Shown: positions 1 through 11,960 of the stretch, in pieces
Numbering within the stretch: the stretch's first letter is position 1
Layout of the letters: the number at the start of each line of letters is the position of its first letter
Source: Calonectria ilicicola
Lineage: Eukaryota > Ascomycota > Sordariomycetes > Hypocreales > Nectriaceae
Reading direction: 5' to 3'
DNA length: 64,000 nt
Assembly: GCA_020809705.1 (NCBI GenBank)
Contig: CP085829.1
Location: 3,844,001-3,908,000, forward strand
The notes under the pieces: generated by a model
What the model was told of the DNA's origin: nothing
The model's database searches: none
The model's input: only the letters and a program-made list of their open reading frames with translations
Made by a program: the position numbers and the translations under genes

Positions 1-3000
1 ATTATTAATCTTTTATTATTATATAATTAGAGAGATTATAGCTATATTCTATTAATCTAATAATCTAATAGCTTACTCTTAATCTAAGGATAAAGAATCC
101 TTATTTATTACTTAATATATAAGTATATTATTTTTAAAATTAATATAAATAGTTTATATATAAGTATTAGTAATTTTAATTTTATTTTTTATATTAATAA
201 TTATATATTATATATTTAATAATAATTTCTTTATTAATTAAAGCTTTTTTATAAATATAAAAAGTATATTTTTATATATAATTTCCTTTTTTATATAATT
301 TAATTATTTTAATAAATTATTTATTAAATTAAACTTTCTTAACTTATATTTAAAATCAAAATTAAATAAAAATAATTTATAAATCTATTTTATAAATCTT
401 TTTTAAGATCTTTTATTAAAATCTTAATAATATCTTTAAAAGTAAAATAATTTATTAATATTATAAATTTCTCTAATAATTCTAATAAATAATAATTTTA
501 ATATTTTAAGCTTTTAATAATTATAAATAGCTTTTATTATCTAATTTCTTAATATTAAAAAGCTTTTTTAATTAATAAATTATCAAATATTATTAATTTT
601 TTATAAATTATAATAAAATCTTTAAAATAATAAAACCTTTAATAAAACTACTTAAAAAAGTAAAAATAATTATAAGACTAAAGACCTTATTTAAATTAAA
701 ATTAAAGAAAATACATTCTAAGAATTAAAAATAGCCTTCTATTCAATAACTATTTTATAGTATTAAGATCTAATTTTAAAAGCTTATATTAAAATAAATA
801 TATCTATTAAAGCTATTTTAAAGTATTTAAAGATAAATTTCTAATAGAAATTATAGAAGTTAAAAAATATTTATATATTTTTATATAAGATTAATTTCTT
901 TTATTTAATAATAAATTAAATTTATATAAAATCTATTTTAATATCTTTTTAAATAATTATATACTTTAAGAATTCTATCTTTTATTAATAAAAGATATAT
1001 TTAAAGAATTTAATATATAATTAAAAGTTATATAATTATTTAAAAATCTTTTTAATATTTTTAATATATTATTTTTTTATTTTAAAATAAATAATAATAT
1101 TATTTAAATATATAATATAATAAATATTTAAAAATTCTATAAATATATAATAAATATATATTTAAAAAATAATTAAAATATTAATTAATTTAATTAATAT
1201 AATTATATATTTTAAAAATTATATTAAATTTTAAAAATAATCTTTTATTTATTATTTTTTTAATTTTAATATAATAATATATATTATAAATATTAATTTT
1301 AATAATCTATCTTACTTCTATTAATTTATTTAAAAAATTATTAATAAGTAAAAATAAATATTAATTTTTAATAATAATTATATTAAGATTTTTATAATTT
1401 ATATATAAATATATAATATTATCTTTTTTTAATATAAATAATATTAATATATTAATAATATTAATTAATAATTATATTTTATTATTAATAATATTATTTA
1501 TTATATATACTTATAATATATAATATTATTTAATATTTAGTAAATATAATAGATTATATAGAGGCTTTTTATTTTCTATAATATTAATATAATACTTTAT
1601 ATTTTTAAAAAGTAATAACTTTATTACCTTTATTTTATTAAATATATATTATTTTAATTATAATTTTAAAAATAATATACTAATATTATTATTAATAATT
1701 TTATTTTTTAAAATTTTAATTAACTCTTTTTTTAATAATTATATATTAATAATATAAAATATATAAGTTTTTTTATTATTTTTTATTAATTTCTTTATAA
1801 TATTTTTAGATTTTATAAAAGAAATAAATTTATATATTTAATAATAATTATATATATTAATTATAATATTTTCTTTATTTATAGAATTATTTAAAAGAAA
1901 TAGATTATTAATATCTTTTAAATATTATATTTTAATAAATATTTTTTAAATCTTCTAAGGTATTCCCTAATAATTAATTAAGAATAAAGTTAATTAATAT
2001 ACCTTATATAAAGCTAATATAGTTCTATTATAGCTTTTTAGTATAAATATAATTATATTTAAAACTAACTTTAAATCTAATTTTTACACTAATTATTAGC
2101 TAATAAGGTCTACCTATATATAAGTGTCTATATTTATTTAAACTTCTTCTTTTTTATAAATATTAAATATTAATATTCTTCCTTAAATAATCTATTCTAA
2201 AAATAAAAATTTCTTATATATAGTAATTTTATATATTAAGCTTATATTTACTTATTTTTTAATAAATTTATTTTAATAAAATTATTACTAATAATCTAAA
2301 CTTTAATAATTTTAAAAAATAGATTATTTTTTTATTATAATAAATAATAAAAAGAAATATAATTTTTTTTATTATAAATATAATAAATTAAAAATTAAAT
2401 ATAATTAAGATTAATAATCTTCTTTATATTATTAAAAGTAATAAAAAAATTAAATTTAATATTATTTTTTAAAAAAATTAATTTAAGTATACCTTTTTAA
2501 CTTTTACTTTTATTTTAATTTTTATTTTAATTTTTATAATTATTAAAATATTATTTTTAAAAGCTTTTTTATTAATTAAAAAGTAATCTTTTAATATTAT
2601 TATTTTCTTATACTTTTTAATTATTTTAATAAAGATAGATTTAAAATTATTTAATTTTATTAATTATTTTATAGAATTTTTTAAATTTTACTTTTTATTT
2701 TAATATTTCTATTTTTAATTTAAATTATAATTTAAAATAATATTAATAAATTAAAATAATATTATTTTTTAAATCTTTAATATTTAATATAATATATAAG
2801 GCTATTTATATAATAAAGTATTATTATAATATATAATTCTTCTTTTACTTTAAAAATAGTAATTTATTATAAAGCTAGTATTTATATAAATCTAAATTAA
2901 TATATATCTTATATATAAAAATAAAAAGTCTTCTTATAAAAAGTCTTAGCTAATAAGCCCTTTAATATAATTATATTATTATATTTATAAGAAATATAAG

Positions 3001-3875
3001 AACTTAATTATAATCTACTTTATATATTATATAATAAAACTATCTAATTATAAGCTATTACTAGCTTTAATAATATAAATCTAATTATTAATTTAAATAT
3101 TTAATATATCTTTATTAAGTCTTTTATAATTATATAATAAAGATTTTTTATAATTCTTTCTTAGACTTATATTAAGCTATATAGCTAATTAATATAATAT
3201 ATTTATTTAAAATTATTATTATTAAGCCTAAAATTATTATTATTATATTTAAAATTACTTTTATTACTAAACTATTATAATTATAAAATCTTTTATAAAT
3301 ATTATAATTTTTTTTATATTATATAAGATTTATATTATAAATAATAATAATATTTATTTCTTAATATTCTTTAAATTTTAAAATTCTTATTTTTTTAATT
3401 TTATAATTAAAATACTTTTAAAAATTAAAATAAAAAATATATTTAAATTCTTTAAAACTTTATCCTTTTAAATAAACTCTTCTTAAAGTTCCTATTTATA
3501 CTTTTAATTATATATAATTTATATTTATAACTTTTACTTATTATAATAAATTCTTATTAATTTAAAAAATAATAATATAATATTAATTCTTCCTAAACTT
3601 CTAATAATTTTATTTATTATATAATATATTAATCTTTTAAAAAAAAGAAATTAAAGAATTATAATAAATTAAATTTATAATTAAAATAAAGTATAAATAA
3701 GATTATAATAAATCTTTATTTTTATTATTAAGATTTTAATTTAATAAATTATAGAATTATTTATTTATACTTATTATATAATTATTATTATTAGTATTCT
3801 TACTTTATAACATCTTGTACTAGTATATATTTAGTATGTATACTTGATTGGTTCTTTTGGTCCTATATCTTTATA
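1..3875 (-). mobile_element. RIP-degraded Ty3/Gypsy LTR retrotransposon, minus strand, cut by window edge
   Basis: This stretch is almost free of G and C and has no usable reading frame. On the minus strand, translation through stops from about 1640 down to 1090 keeps the order of Gypsy reverse-transcriptase blocks: a YYINIIENKKPLY-like segment (about 1550-1620), an INYKNLN-like segment (the usual VDYRxLN block, about 1380-1430), then KINIYNIYYYIKI (usual KLDLRxAYHxIRI) and a remnant of the FEYxVMPFGL block near 1100. The 5' LTR is at 3660-3875, so the region between (about 1.7-3.6 kb) should have been gag and protease. RNase H, integrase and the 3' LTR would lie left of the window. Seen: block order and spacing. 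Inferred: family assignment and extent. It cannot make protein. Confidence 0.7.
3660..3875 (-). repeat. 5' LTR of the minus-strand Gypsy relic
   Basis: This is an inverted copy of 4022-4236. Read on the minus strand it begins TATAAAGATATAGGACC, where the other copy has TGTAAAGATATAGGACC, and it ends ATTATA, presumably an ATTACA end after RIP. The two copies have nearly equal length (216 and 215 bp). The differences I followed are mostly C/G to T/A changes in this copy. Its position just upstream of the minus-strand pol relic fits a 5' LTR. Confidence 0.7.
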
Positions 3876-4021
3876 TTAATAAAAATATAAAATATTTAAA
3901 ATTTATATATAATAAATTTTATTTTTTAATAAATTATAAAATTAATATTATTATTTATATTTAATTTATTTTTAATAAATTTTAATTAATATTTAATATA
4001 TAGTATAAAAAATAATTATAT

Positions 4022-4236
4022 TGTAAAGATATAGGACCAAGAGGACCAATCAAGCACACATACCGAATATATATTAGCATAAGATACTATAAGGCAAGGA
4101 CGCCTATAATAGTATTATATAGTAAGTATAAATAAATGGTTCTATAATTTATTAAGTTAAAGTCTTGGTAATAAGAATAGAGGTTTATTGTGGTCCTATT
4201 TGTGCTTTATTTTAATTGTGAATCTAGTTTATTATA
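4022..4236 (+). repeat. Solo or truncated LTR, head-to-head with the LTR at 3660-3875
   Basis: It starts TGTAAAGATATAGGACCAAG and ends ATTATA. It is the inverted counterpart of 3660-3875 across a 146-bp AT-rich spacer. This copy has kept many more G and C bases than its partner. No matching pol relic follows in the plus direction at the expected distance, so a solo LTR or a truncated element is likeliest. A target duplication cannot be recognised in the AT-rich flanks. Confidence 0.65.
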
Positions 4237-5330
4237 TATATATATAAAGTATTATTAATAAATTTTTTAATAAATAAATAATTTTAATTATAAAGAATAT
4301 AATATTTAAATAATATTATATTAAAAATAATAACAAATATATATTAAAATTTATACTTTTAATAAAGAAAGCTATTTTGAGTATAATTATTTAAACTTTT
4401 ACAAAAATAATCTTATTATAAAGTTAATTATTTCTTGGTTGAGTGAATTATATAGTTAAATTTAATTATATTTACTACTATTATAGCTTTAGAGCTTCCT
4501 CTAGGTTAGAGCCTATGATTTATTAAAATAATTTAAATTTTTTAATAAATATATTAAATTATAAATTTAATTTTTAAAGAATTATTATTAATATAAATAA
4601 TATATTATTTATAAGTAAATATTTTAATTATATATATATATATATATATTTAAAAATATATATTTAAAAAGATTTATTTAAATATATATTATTATATTCT
4701 TAATTAAAAAGTTTTCCTTTATTATATAAGATTTCTAATTATTAAGGTTTTTTTATTTTATATTATCTTTAAGCTTTAAAGTTAATATAAAGGTAATTAT
4801 ATTAATAGATTTAAAAGTTTATTATAAAATATACCTTTAAATTTTATCATCTTATTAGTATCTTTCTTTCTTAAAAGAAAGAAAATAATTATATAAAAGA
4901 TATAAATAATATTATTTATATTATAGGTAAGTAGCTTTATAATATTAAGAAAGTTAAAATTAATTAATATCTCCTTTTTATAAAGTATAATATAAAGGCT
5001 TTAAAGATTATTATGATATTTCTTTAAAAAACTTAACTATTATTCCTTTAATTTAAAAATATAAAACTAAATGGAATCTAATTAGTAAAAGAATAATTAT
5101 AATAATAATTAATTGTTAATCTTAAAGGTTTAATAAGGTCCTAGTAGTTCTAATTAGTATAAGCTTAGAATTAAGAAAGTTAAAGATTATAAAGTCTTTT
5201 TATATTAAGCTTAAAAATATATTTTAAAATTTTAAAAAAAATACTTTATTATTAACTTAAATAATATAATCTTTTAAATAATTAAAACTAATTAGTAAAT
5301 TTATAAAGATATTTAATAAGGTATAAATTA
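4237..5330. repeat. AT-rich RIPed repeat debris up to the isochore boundary
   Basis: There are no reading frames. It contains a copy of a roughly 370-bp repeat (4546-4915) that recurs in direct orientation at 7286-7650 inside the neighbouring retrotransposon, so part of this block derives from a related element. A small less-mutated patch lies around 4435-4515. Composition changes abruptly to normal at about 5330. Confidence 0.6.
4546..4915 (+). repeat. Direct repeat, heavily RIPed copy
   Basis: It aligns with 7286-7650 over about 370 bp. Both begin with TTTTTTAATAAATATATTAAA and both end with a hairpin-like TTC..TTTCxTAAAAGAAA segment followed by an A-rich AAAGATATA tail. This copy has lost nearly every C and G that the other retains between about 7440 and 7645. 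It may be an LTR, a small nested element or an internal piece of the same retrotransposon family. Confidence 0.6.
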
Positions 5331-5892
5331 AATAACCTCAATTCGGTCGCTAAGATCCGCAACCTTACCACATCGCACCCATTAACCTTAAAGTAAGCCT
5401 CGACTAGACCCGTGATCTAAGCCAATTCCGTCTTGGACAAGCAATTCACTAACACATCTTCATAGGCGGCACACTAATCGTCAATGCCAATAATGTAATA
5501 ACGAGAATAGAGGAGCTATATAAATGTATCAACTGCAAAAGCCGTCAAAACAACCAAGTCTCTAGCTGGTGACCTAAGGTTGTGTTTCGACGGGAGCATA
5601 GGAAAACTGCCACGAGAAGAGCCAAATAAAACATCATCACATGGCAATAATGACAAAGTAAACATCACGTTGGTCGCTAATATTGTGGAATCAAACCATC
5701 TCACAAACCCAATGCCTCATAATTCAACAAAAAATCTTGGATTTAAATAGGGGCTGCAAAACATTTCGAATCTCTAGGTCTAGAAACCATTGTCGCCAAC
5801 ACCGGTGTTGCGGTCAACTACCCGCTTTTCCCTTCAACACGCGATCCGAACCCAAATTTGAACATTTTCAGGTACACTTAAAAATGCGAGGA
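5331..5892. other. GC-normal island downstream of the split host gene
   Basis: This is ordinary composition between the RIPed block on the left and the 3' fragment of the interrupted gene on the right. It should be the 3' flank of that minus-strand gene. Only short overlapping reading frames occur and none is convincing. Confidence 0.5.
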
Positions 5893-6384
5893 TTATAACC
5901 CGATGCCGATCTCTCTCCAAAGCAAAGATCCCGGCAAATCCGGTTCCTGAGATAGGCGGTACCCCGTCACCGTTAGAAATCCTTTGCTAATCAGGCCGAA
6001 AGAATGCGACACTCGAACTCGGTCCTCTTCAAAAGAACGAAATGATTTTAAATTGTCCTTCTCCAGCAGTGGATCCACCACCACTAAGTCTTCCATCGCC
6101 CTGGGTTCATTGTGGTTTGATAGAACTATCTTCACGGAATTGAACATCTTTTCAGGCAAAGAGTCACTATGGGGAGGCTCACTATTAAATGAAGTGAATT
6201 CATCAACTTCTTCTAGGTTTTCGACCGTGGGTGCCTTGTAGTTTGAAGGAGCTGCCTTTACAGGATTGAACGCCTTCCCATATGGGATGTCAACGCAGGG
6301 AGGTTCACTGCTAGTTAAAACGGAACCAGGGGCTGTCTCTACCTCCTCAGGGATTGTAGGTATCTTGCAATGTCTTAGACCCAT
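5893..6384 (-). pseudogene. 3' fragment of an LTR-interrupted SesA-like gene
   Basis: This is the 3' end (163 codons plus TAA) of the gene whose 5' part is at 14756-15752. Its first codon here is the ATG inside the target duplication CATGT (6382-6386, minus strand ACATG), followed by GLRHCKIP. The same ATG ends the other fragment, so the two parts join in frame. The protein contains two imperfect copies of a roughly 40-residue unit with the pattern SEPPxxD..K.FNxVKxxxSN..P..xEdLxxVD, then a tail ending SLLWREIGIGL. No known domain is recognised. The 5' LTR now lies directly upstream and also happens to be open in this frame for about 30 codons. The fragment itself shows no obvious RIP damage, so disruption may be recent or RIP stopped at the LTR. 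An independent product is unlikely. Confidence 0.7.
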
Positions 6385-6386
6385 GT
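6382..6386. repeat. Left target-site duplication CATGT
   Basis: CATGT directly precedes the 5' LTR (TG at 6387). The identical CATGT follows the 3' LTR at 14756-14760. Five bases is the usual Ty3/Gypsy duplication length. Confidence 0.9.
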
Positions 6387-6529
6387 TGATACGTGAAGGG
6401 TAGTCACGTGGATAAATGACCTTAGTAATCCAGCTGCCATTAGGGCAGCAGGGACCCTCGGTCCTTGAGAGAGTCAATTAATCTTTTTACACCCTTATTT
6501 TATAGTCCTTAATAACCCTTTCTGTATTA
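6387..6529 (+). repeat. 5' LTR (143 bp)
   Basis: It pairs with 14613-14755 without gaps. I count 21 differences and all are transitions. From the start to about position 80 this copy keeps the G/C state, while the last 60 or so bases are the mutated ones (for example TTTCTGTATTA against TTTCCGCATCA). It contains a near-perfect stem, CAGGGACC-CTC-GGTCCTTG. Confidence 0.9.
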
Positions 6530-7285
6530 AATTAATAGTAATTATAGCTTCTAATAGATTAGTATTAGTAAGATCTTTATGATTTAATTATCTTAGATCT
6601 TTTATATTATAATCTTAGCTTATTATATTAAGTTAGAAAAAGATTAATATTATTTATTAATTTTTTATTAATTATATTCTTTAGGAGGCTTTATTTTTTT
6701 ATTAAGTTTAGATTTTTTCTTAAATAAATTTATAATTATTATTAATAAATAATAATAATTTTTTATAAATTATTTTAATAATTATTTAAAGAAAATTTTA
6801 ATTAAATCTTTAAAATTATATAATTATATATATAATATTACTACTTATATCCTATCATACTACTTATATTTTATTAATTATTTAATTAAATTATTATTTA
6901 TATTTCTTATTTTACCTTTTCTATCTTTTTCCTTTTACTATATTATATTTATAATTATTTAATTTAATATATTAATCTATATAAAACTTTTATTTTTTAT
7001 TTTTTTTAAAAATCTCTTTTAATTTTTTTTAAAAAAAATCTTTTATATTTAAATATATTAAAATACTTTAATATTAATTTTATTATTTATTATTATTTTT
7101 AAATAAAAATTTTATTTTTATTTAAAAAATTCTTTTTTTAAAAAAGAATTTATATTTTTAAAAAATTAATTTAATTTTAATTTAATTTTTTATATTATTT
7201 TACTTTTATATTTTTATTATTTCTTTTTAAAATTTTTTTAATTTTTAATTTTTTATATTTAATTTAATATTATTAACTTAGATTT

Positions 7286-7650
7286 TTTAATAAATATATT
7301 AAACTATAAATTCTATTTTTAAAGAGTTATTACTTTTATAAATAATATATTATTTAAATATTTTAATTATATATATATATATTTTTAAGAAAATCTATTT
7401 AATATATATTTAAAAAAGAATTATTTAAAAAAGATTTATTTAAGTAAAATTCTTCCTTTTATTGTACAAGGGTTCTATCTATCAAGGTTTTCATCTTGTA
7501 TTACCTTTAGGCTTTAGAGTTGGCATAAGGGCGATTGTACCAATCGATGTGAAAGTCTATTATGAGGCGTGCCTTTAGGTCCTGTGACCTTGTCGGCATC
7601 TTCCTTTCCTAAAAGGAAGAAAATAACTATATGAAAGATATATATATAAT
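7286..7650 (+). repeat. Direct repeat copy with an island that escaped RIP
   Basis: It is homologous to 4546-4915. The part 7440-7645 has normal base composition, although the surrounding kilobases are almost devoid of G and C. It has no reading frame of note and carries a short hairpin, TTCCTTTCCTAAAAGGAA. It could be a later nested insertion, or a segment below the length or identity needed for RIP. Confidence 0.6.
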
Positions 7651-7849
7651 ATTTATTAAAAATTTTTTTAAATCTTTTTATATAAATATATAATTTAAAT
7701 TAATAAAAATAATATATAAATCTATTATTTAATTATATATTTAAGATTATAAATTTATTAAAATACTATTTAAGTAATATATTTAAAATCTTATAATATA
7801 TTAAATACTATAATAAAATTAAATAATAAAAATAAAGATTCTTAAGATT

Positions 7850-7905
7850 ACTTTAGGGAGGATCTTTTAGATCTTAAGGTAAAGCTACCCTCCCAATCTT
7901 GTTAA
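7850..7905. repeat. Small inverted repeat in the retrotransposon leader
   Basis: GGGAGGATC and CTACCCTCCC flank a loop of about 25 bases, giving a six-pair GGGAGG/CCTCCC stem. The patch stands out as GC-containing within RIPed DNA. Function is unknown. Confidence 0.3.
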
Positions 7906-10194
7906 TAGTATTTATTATTATTTAATAATATATTATAATAAACCTTAGATATTCTAAATTAGAAGAAGATAAAGATCTTTATTAGATAGGGTATATATTT
8001 TAATTATCTTTTAATTAAATATCCTATAATTATAATCCTATTTATTATAATAATCTAGAATTTAAAAGTCTTTTATATAATAAATATTTATTTTAATTAT
8101 TAAATATATAATAATTAAATAATTTAATAAATACTTAATTTTTTATATATATATAAAATAAATTTAAAAATACTTTAAATTTAAAAATAAAAAATAAAAA
8201 TAATATTTAAAATAAAGAAATATAATATTTATATTAAAACTCCTTTAATTATCTAATATATTATTATTTAAAAATATTAATCTAAAAATTAATCTTTTAA
8301 TTTTTTAAATTTTAAATAAAATAAAAATATTTATTCTAATTAATATTATTAAAAAAATCTAAAAACTAATAAATCTTTTTTTTATTATTTATCTTTATTA
8401 AATTTAAGTTTAGGCCTTTTATATTATATTTAAAAGTAAATAATATTCTTATTAACCTTATTTAACTTAAATACTTATAAAATTAAATATAAAAATATTA
8501 AAACCTTTAACCTAGATTTTAAAGATTTAGATTATATAGGAGTAATATTTTCCTAAAGAAAATAGATTTATATTAATATTTTCCTTTTTTATAAGTATTT
8601 TAATATTTTTAAATAATATAGTAAATATATTCTTTAATATTTTTATAATAAACTTTTAATTAGAAAAACTATTATTTAATTAATTAATAAACTTATTTTT
8701 AATATAAAGAGAGCTTTATTATAATTATTAATATTATCTTTTTATAAGATATTAATTAAATACTTTAAATATAATAAATTAGATATTATATTAAAGTTAT
8801 GTAATAAATCTTATATATTAGAGCTAGCTTAGAAGGATATTTCTTTGGTCTAGTAGGTTTATTATAAGATTATTTTAGTTAGATAGGTTAAGATCTAGAA
8901 AGATAGTTAAATTCTTTATACTATCTTCCCTTTTATTAATATTAAAATTTACTAATATTTTATTACTTTAAAAAAGAAGACTATATTAACTTTCTTTATT
9001 AAAGAATATAAAGATTATTATTATATAATTAATACCTTAATATTATAAAATAAATAATAAAATAAATAAAAAGATTAATATTAAAATAATAATTATAATA
9101 ATAATTAATATAGGTATTATAATAATAGCTAATATAGATATTATAATAGTAATTGATAGAACCATTAAAACTCTAACTAATACAATAGCTAATACTGATA
9201 TAACTCCTCTTATAAAGGTACTAACTGGAACCAAGATTAGAATCATAATTAAAATCATAATTATAACTATAATAAATAAAGTTATAATTCTTATAAAAAT
9301 ACTATATAAAATAACTAATTAAGCTATTATAAAAATGATTAGGAATATAACTATAGCCAAAATAAAGATTGTAATAAAGATTAATAAAAGAAAGATAAAA
9401 TTATCTAATTTAAGGGTAAGTACCTTATATAAGCTAATAGTATAAGTAATAATTAAGATAATAATAATAAAAATAATAGTAAAGTTTCTAATATATCTAT
9501 CTCCTTAACTAAATTATATAAAGAATACTATATCTTTACTAAAAATAGATCATTATTTATAATTATATCTATATTATATTTATAGTATAAAAAGCAATTT
9601 TTATTAAATTTTATTTTATAAAAATATTAAAAAAATATTAAATATATAAAACCTAAAAACCTTTAAAAGGAAATAAATAAGCTTAGAATATATACTTACT
9701 TTTATTATAATAAATTATTTAAATTATATAATAAACTCTTTATCTACCTTTAAGGAGATTATTCTAGCCTAAAGTTTATACAAAGATCTATACAATTAAA
9801 TAAAATGCTTTTAGAACTAAACCTTATAATAATAATTATATAGCAAGATAAGTAATCTATAGAGCTAGATATAATCATTATAAAACCTAATATAAAAAAG
9901 GATATTTATTATATATATACTTATATTATAATTAAATTCTCCTTTAATAATCTAATATTAATTAAAATCTATATAAATAAAAATTATAATAATTTAATTA
10001 TAGATAGAATCTAGTTAAAAACTCTTAAGTATAAGATTAAAAAAAGATCTTTTTATATAATTAATAGTATTATTAGAGATTTGGTTTATAATAAATAGGT
10101 TTAGTTCTTTTTTTATATTAATAGAATAATTTATAATAGTAAAAAGATAAAGATTATTAAATTTTATATTAAAATATAGGTCTAGGATAAACTA

Positions 10195-10260
10195 AGACTT
10201 ATAGTACTATTAGATATTAGGTTTATAAACTTATATAATATTAATATTTTAAACTTATAT
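10195..10260 (+). other. Relic aspartic protease active site
   Basis: The plus-strand frame reads VLLDIRFINL, with GAT ATT AGG TTT at 10213-10224. This is what C/G to T/A changes would leave of the retroviral-type D-T-G-S/A active site in its usual hydrophobic context. It lies about 1 kb before the reverse-transcriptase relic, the normal distance. Confidence 0.6.
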
Positions 10261-11229
10261 AAGTAATTATATTATAATATAATTAATAATTTTTATATTC
10301 CTTTTAATATCTATTAATTAAGATAAAAGCTTTTATAATATATTTCTATAGTATATAATATAATTATTTTTATTAAAATAATAAGATTAGTTTTTATTAT
10401 TTAGAAGAAATTATTAAAAGATTATTTATTTTTATTTTATATATTTTTTTTAAATATTATAGATAGCCTAATAGATTATAAATCTTATCCTAGAATAATT
10501 ATAATTAATAATATAAAAAAAGTAATTAAATTTTATTATAATTAAAAGTTAAATAATATTAAGAAATATAATAAAAAAAGCTATCTAACTTTATTATAAG
10601 TAAGTATTTATACTATAATAGTAATAATTACTTTCACCTTAGATATTATTACTAATTTAGGAGAGAATATAATAAGCTTAATAATAATTAATATAAGCTT
10701 AATTTTATTATTATTAATCTTCTTAATTAAATTTAATTTTATAAAGAATATTTAAATAATAATATTAAATAATTATTAAATTAATTAATTATAATATTAG
10801 CTATTAATTACTTTATTCTTAAATAATATAATCTTTAAAAATATATAATTTATAAATCTTAATTAAAAGTAAAAATATAAAATATTATTAAAGATAACTA
10901 CTTTTCTTATATTGGATAGTAATATCTTATTAATTAATATTAATTAAATTATAGCTATTAAAGTAAATCTAGATCTACTAAAGCTTTAAATTTCTAAATA
11001 TAGCTCTAATTCAATTAAGGTATTTTATTAAATATAGATATAGTATATATCTAATTTACCTAAGAAAATTACTAAAGAAGATATTTATATTTACAAAAGA
11101 AGTATCTTTTTTATTAAGTAAATTAAATATTTAATTTAATATTATATTAATCTTTAGAAAGATAAAGGCTTAGTAGAGATTAAATCTAGGGAAGAATTTT
11201 AAATTTTATTAATTGAAAATTAATATAAA

Positions 11230-11960
11230 TATACTATTACTTAAAGGCTTTATTCTTTTAAGTTAAAAGATTAAAAGTTTATTAATAAAAAATTTAATAA
11301 ATTATATTATTAAGGCTAGCTTAAATAAGTAAAAAATCTAATATTTTTTATAATATTAGTTTTTATAATCTAGAAAATAATAGATAATATTTTAAAAAGT
11401 TAAATAATTATAAATTTAAGAGTTTTAAATATAATAATAATTTTTAATAATTATTCTTTATTAAGATAAGAAGATATAATTTAAAGCCTTTAAGATATAT
11501 ACTTTATTATAATTATTAATATATTAATATTTTTTTTAATTTAAGATCTTATTTAATTATTAGGATTACTTTATAATAATAAGTTATTATAACTTTAAGA
11601 GATTAATAGTAGCTCCTATAGGCTTTTATAATTTACTTATTTATATTTAATAATATATAGATAGCCTTTTATATTTATATTATAAATTTTATTATATTTT
11701 TATTAATAATATTATAATCTTCTTTAAAATTAAAAATAAATATTTATATTATTTTAATATAATTTTTAAATTATTATAAAATAAAAATATTATTATTTTA
11801 TTAAAAAAAATTAAATTAAATATTTTAGTACTTAAATATTTAATTTTTATATTAATATTTTTAAATTAATAATAATAAAAAAGAGAATAATAATATTTAT
11901 AAAATTTAAGTTTTTTTAATAATTTATTATATTAAAATAATATATTAATATTAATAAATA
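11230..11960 (+). other. Relic Gypsy reverse transcriptase
   Basis: The plus-strand frame, read through stops, keeps in order: a YSFKLKDxKFIxxKF block, a KxVKNLIFFIILVFII block (usual SPxxxPxFFV), IINLRVLN (usual VIDLRGLN), a Y-LL--EDII block, and at 11699-11713 FINNI, where the catalytic YIDDI would be with both aspartates turned to asparagine by G to A change. Downstream phrases match the usual connection to RNase H. This is the best support for the family and orientation of the element. Confidence 0.7.

Noticed and set aside
4546..7650. The direct repeats 4546-4915 and 7286-7650 as LTRs of one 3-kb element
   Set aside because: The second copy lies inside a retrotransposon whose ends and target duplication are firmly placed at 6387-14755, and the DNA between the copies includes host gene sequence.
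9043..9258. Ile/Leu-rich 71-aa minus-strand frame resembling a membrane protein
   Set aside because: It is the antisense of a degenerate, AT-rich tandem-repeat part of the RIPed retrotransposon. Hydrophobicity results from base composition.
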